Assembly: GCA_029858925.1 (NCBI GenBank)
Contig: JAOUEB010000049.1
Span: forward strand, 1-7,765
Direction: 5' to 3'
Origin: Nitrospira sp.
GTDB lineage: Bacteria; Nitrospirota; Nitrospiria; Nitrospirales; Nitrospiraceae
Length of the DNA: 7,765 nt
Shown: in pieces, positions 5,355 to 7,765 of the stretch
Layout: each line of letters begins with the position of its first letter
Position numbering within the stretch: the first letter of the stretch is position 1
The notes under the pieces: generated by a model
The model's database searches: none
The model's input: the letters and a program-made list of their open reading frames with translations, nothing else
What the model was told of the DNA's origin: nothing
Program-made: the position numbers and the translations under genes

Positions 5355-7765
5355 CGAATAGCCTCCAGACACCGGTCGCACAGCGTCGGGTGCGCAGCAT
5401 CCGTGCCCACGGCCTCCCGGTAGTTCCAGCAGCGCTCGCACTTTCCAGCCTGTGATTTCGCGACTGTCACCCGAATCGGTTCCTGCCCACCGGCGCTTTG
5501 CGCCAGCGTCACCCTCGATACTATGAAGAGCGAGCCGAGATCCTGTTCATGCGATTTCAGAAATTGAAAGTGGTCGGCATCGGCCTCGATGTGCACATGG
5601 GCTTCGAGCGAAGAACCGATCGTCTTCTCCCGCCGACTTTCTTCCAATACACCCTGCACCCGGCTGCGATGCGCCAGTAGGCGTTCCCATCGCTCGGCAA
5701 GCTGAGCATCGTACCATGACGGATCGACTTCCGGGAATGCCGCCAAGTGCACGCTCGGGGCCGCCGAAAGATCGGGCATTTGAGTCGAGAGCGTTCGCCA
5801 GATTTCTTCGGCGGTAAAGCTCAACACCGGTGCCATGAGTTTCGTCAGCGTGGTCACGATATCGAACAAGACGGTCTGCGAGCCGCGTCGCAACAGAGAA
5901 TCGGCCCGGAACGTATAGAGCCGGTCTTTCAAAATGTCGAGATACACGGCGCTGAGATCCACCGAGCAGAAATTGTTCAACGCGTGAAAGATCGCATGAA
6001 ACTCAAACTCCTCGTACCCGCTTCGCACGCGCGGGATCAGTTCTCCCAGACGCATCAGCGCCCAGCGATCGAGTTCGGGCAATTGGGCATAGGGCACCCG
6101 GTGCTTCGCCGGATCGAAATCGTAGAGATTACTCAGCAAGAACCGGCACGTATTGCGGATCTTCCGATAGGCCTCGATCAGGTGATTGAGAATCTCCGGC
6201 GAGATACGGAGATCCTCCCGATAGTCCTGCGCGGCGACCCAGAGCCGGAGAATTTCGGCACCGGACTGTTTGATGACATCCTGCGGCGCCACCACATTGC
6301 CGGCCGACTTGGACATCTTCTTGCCTTGACCATCCACAACGAATCCATGAGTCAGTACCGCCTTGTAGGGCGCGCGCCGGTCCGTCGTCACGCCGGCCAG
6401 CAGCGCGCTGTGGAACCAGCCTCGATGTTGGTCGGAGCCTTCGAGATAGAGATCGGCCGGCCACCACTTTCTCGGCTTCAGCACCGCTGCATAACTCACC
6501 CCGGATTCGAACCAGACATCGAGAATGTCCCGCTCTTTTTCAAATGCAGTCCCGCCGCACGCGGAGCAGGCCGTTCCAGAAGGAAGAAGTTCGGCCGCCG
6601 ATCGCTCGAACCACACATCCGCTCCCTTCACCTCGATGAGTCCGGCAAGGTATTCGATGATGTTCGGATCAGCCAATACCTTGCGGCACCCGACACAGGT
6701 GAAGCCCGGGATCGGCACGCCCCAGACACGCTGGCGGGAGAGACACCAGTCCGGCCTGTTTTCGATCATGCCGTTGATCCGGTCCCGGCCATAGGCCGGT
6801 ATCCACCGGACCCGCTCGATTTCCGCCAGCGCCTCCCGGCGAAGCTCGTTCGTCTCCATCGACACAAACCACTGCTCCGTGGCGCGGAAAATCACGGGAC
6901 TCTTGCATCGCCAGCAATGCGGGTATGAGTGGCTCAGCGATCCATGGCCGAGCAAGCGCCCATTGCCCTGCAGATACTCCACAATTTTCGGATTGGCCTT
7001 GAACACATGCTGGCCGGCAAATTCCTTTACGTTCTCTGTAAACCGCCCGCCGTTGTCGACCGGCGCAAGAATCTCCAGCCGCTCGCCAGGCGAGGCCTTG
7101 GCATTGTGATTGAGCACAAGAATGTAGTCTTCCATGCCGTGGCCCGGCGCGATATGGACACAGCCGGTACCCTGATCGAGCGTCACGAAATCGCCGAGTA
7201 GAATCGGCGATAGACCGGTTGAGAGAGGACGCTGCGTTTCCAACCCCTCGAAGCCGGCTCCGCCTTTCTTGACTCCCACCACACGATATTCCTCAATGCC
7301 GCAGGCTTTCGCCACGCTCTCCAAAAGTTTCTCGGCCACGATCAAGAGTTCCTGGCCGACCTGGACAAAGGCGTAGTCGAAATCGCCATGGAGACAGACG
7401 GCTTGATTGGCCGGGAGAGTCCATGGTGTCGTCGTCCAAATGACGACGGAGATCAAAGTGATTCCGTCCGGAAACGGGATGCCAGGGAAGGCGCTGCTGA
7501 GCGCCGTCGGCGATGTGACGACTGGAAACTTCACATAGATCGACGGCGACGCATGGTTGTCGTACTCGACTTCGGCTTCAGCCAGCGCGGTTTGATCCTG
7601 GGTGCACCAGAGCACTGGCTTCAGACCTTTGTACACGCCGCCGCGCTCGATGAATTTGCCAAACTCTCGAATGATCGCCGCTTCGTAGGCCGGCGTCATC
7701 GTCCGATAGGGCTGCTGCCATTCGCCGAGTACACCGAGCCGCTGAAACTCCTCGCGCTGAATCGT
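5351..7765 (-). CDS. ileS: Isoleucyl-tRNA synthetase (5'-partial)
   Basis: This class I synthetase charges tRNA-Ile with isoleucine and hydrolyses mischarged Val-tRNA. The window holds its C-terminal 804 codons. The frame runs past the ATG at 7699 to the edge, reading REEFQRLGVLGEW, a conserved IleRS block, so the start and the HIGH motif lie outside (about 130 residues missing against a usual length near 930). Visible are TTPWTLPANQAV and GTGCVHIAPGHGMEDY of the CP1 editing domain, CLSRQRVWGVPIP, paired CxxC motifs (CVGC and CSAC), DVWFESG, GSDQHRGWFHS, and KMSKS (6319-6305). The anticodon-binding region follows, and a C-terminal zinc finger with CERC (5440-5429) and CDRC (5380-5369). All active-site elements seen are intact. 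It overlaps lspA by four bases (TTGA) and probably forms one operon with it. Confidence 0.97.
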   Translation of the reverse strand, partial: TIQREEFQRLGVLGEWQQPYRTMTPAYEAAIIREFGKFIERGGVYKGLKPVLWCTQDQTALAEAEVEYDNHASPSIYVKFPVVTSPTALSSAFPGIPFPDGITLISVVIWTTTPWTLPANQAVCLHGDFDYAFVQVGQELLIVAEKLLESVAKACGIEEYRVVGVKKGGAGFEGLETQRPLSTGLSPILLGDFVTLDQGTGCVHIAPGHGMEDYILVLNHNAKASPGERLEILAPVDNGGRFTENVKEFAGQHVFKANPKIVEYLQGNGRLLGHGSLSHSYPHCWRCKSPVIFRATEQWFVSMETNELRREALAEIERVRWIPAYGRDRINGMIENRPDWCLSRQRVWGVPIPGFTCVGCRKVLADPNIIEYLAGLIEVKGADVWFERSAAELLPSGTACSACGGTAFEKERDILDVWFESGVSYAAVLKPRKWWPADLYLEGSDQHRGWFHSALLAGVTTDRRAPYKAVLTHGFVVDGQGKKMSKSAGNVVAPQDVIKQSGAEILRLWVAAQDYREDLRISPEILNHLIEAYRKIRNTCRFLLSNLYDFDPAKHRVPYAQLPELDRWALMRLGELIPRVRSGYEEFEFHAIFHALNNFCSVDLSAVYLDILKDRLYTFRADSLLRRGSQTVLFDIVTTLTKLMAPVLSFTAEEIWRTLSTQMPDLSAAPSVHLAAFPEVDPSWYDAQLAERWERLLAHRSRVQGVLEESRREKTIGSSLEAHVHIEADADHFQFLKSHEQDLGSLFIVSRVTLAQSAGGQEPIRVTVAKSQAGKCERCWNYREAVGTDAAHPTLCDRCLEAIR
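5362..5366 (-). promoter_or_regulatory. Ribosome binding site of lspA within ileS
   Basis: GGAGG on the minus strand lies 7 bases before the TTG start codon and inside the last codons of ileS. It decides the TTG start over the longer upstream frame. Confidence 0.75.

Noticed and set aside
5747..6928. 393-codon open frame on the plus strand
   Set aside because: It is antisense to ileS, whose KMSKS and editing motifs are unambiguous. The composition (Arg/His/Pro-rich) is typical of a shadow frame.

Overview
This 7.8-kb window looks like an ordinary stretch of chromosome from a GC-rich Gram-negative-type bacterium. The protein style, the DUF2024 and HhH-lipoprotein neighbours and the intergenic repeat suggest Nitrospira (Nitrospirota). 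That assignment rests on recollection of the family and not on a search. No phage, plasmid, insertion sequence, CRISPR array, tRNA or rRNA is visible.

Layout, left to right. (1) Bases 1-1238 (+) hold the 3' part of an acyl-ACP/long-chain-fatty-acid ligase of the Aas type. (2) Bases 1311-2327 (+) encode a metal-dependent amidohydrolase. (3) Bases 2340-2435 carry what looks like the N-terminal remnant of a sigma-70-family factor with an in-frame TAG stop. (4) Bases 2528-3223 (-) encode a lipoprotein with a coiled coil and a C-terminal helix-hairpin-helix, followed by a clear intrinsic terminator at 2464-2499. (5) A divergent promoter region lies at 3224-3515. (6) Bases 3516-4391 (+) encode undecaprenyl-diphosphatase UppP, followed in the same transcript by a DUF2024 protein (4406-4666) and a terminator. 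(7) Converging from the right are lspA (4830-5354, -) and ileS (5351-7765, -, 5' end outside the window), overlapping by a TTGA start/stop.

The genes share a cell-envelope theme. Aas-type ligases recycle fatty acids into phospholipid, UppP regenerates the lipid carrier for peptidoglycan, LspA cleaves lipoprotein signal peptides, and the 2528-3223 product is itself a predicted LspA substrate. ileS-lspA is a widespread bacterial gene pair.

The most unusual signal is non-coding. Four short arrays (1227-1261, 1324-1358, 4742-4776, 4793-4827) are each built from 7-base units starting CGT. Two unit types, CGTGAAN and CGTATCT, are mixed in varying order. The arrays come as two inverted pairs. The first pair supplies the stop codon of the ligase gene and encodes the extreme N-terminus of the amidohydrolase. 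The second forms a perfect 17-bp inverted repeat just 3' of lspA.
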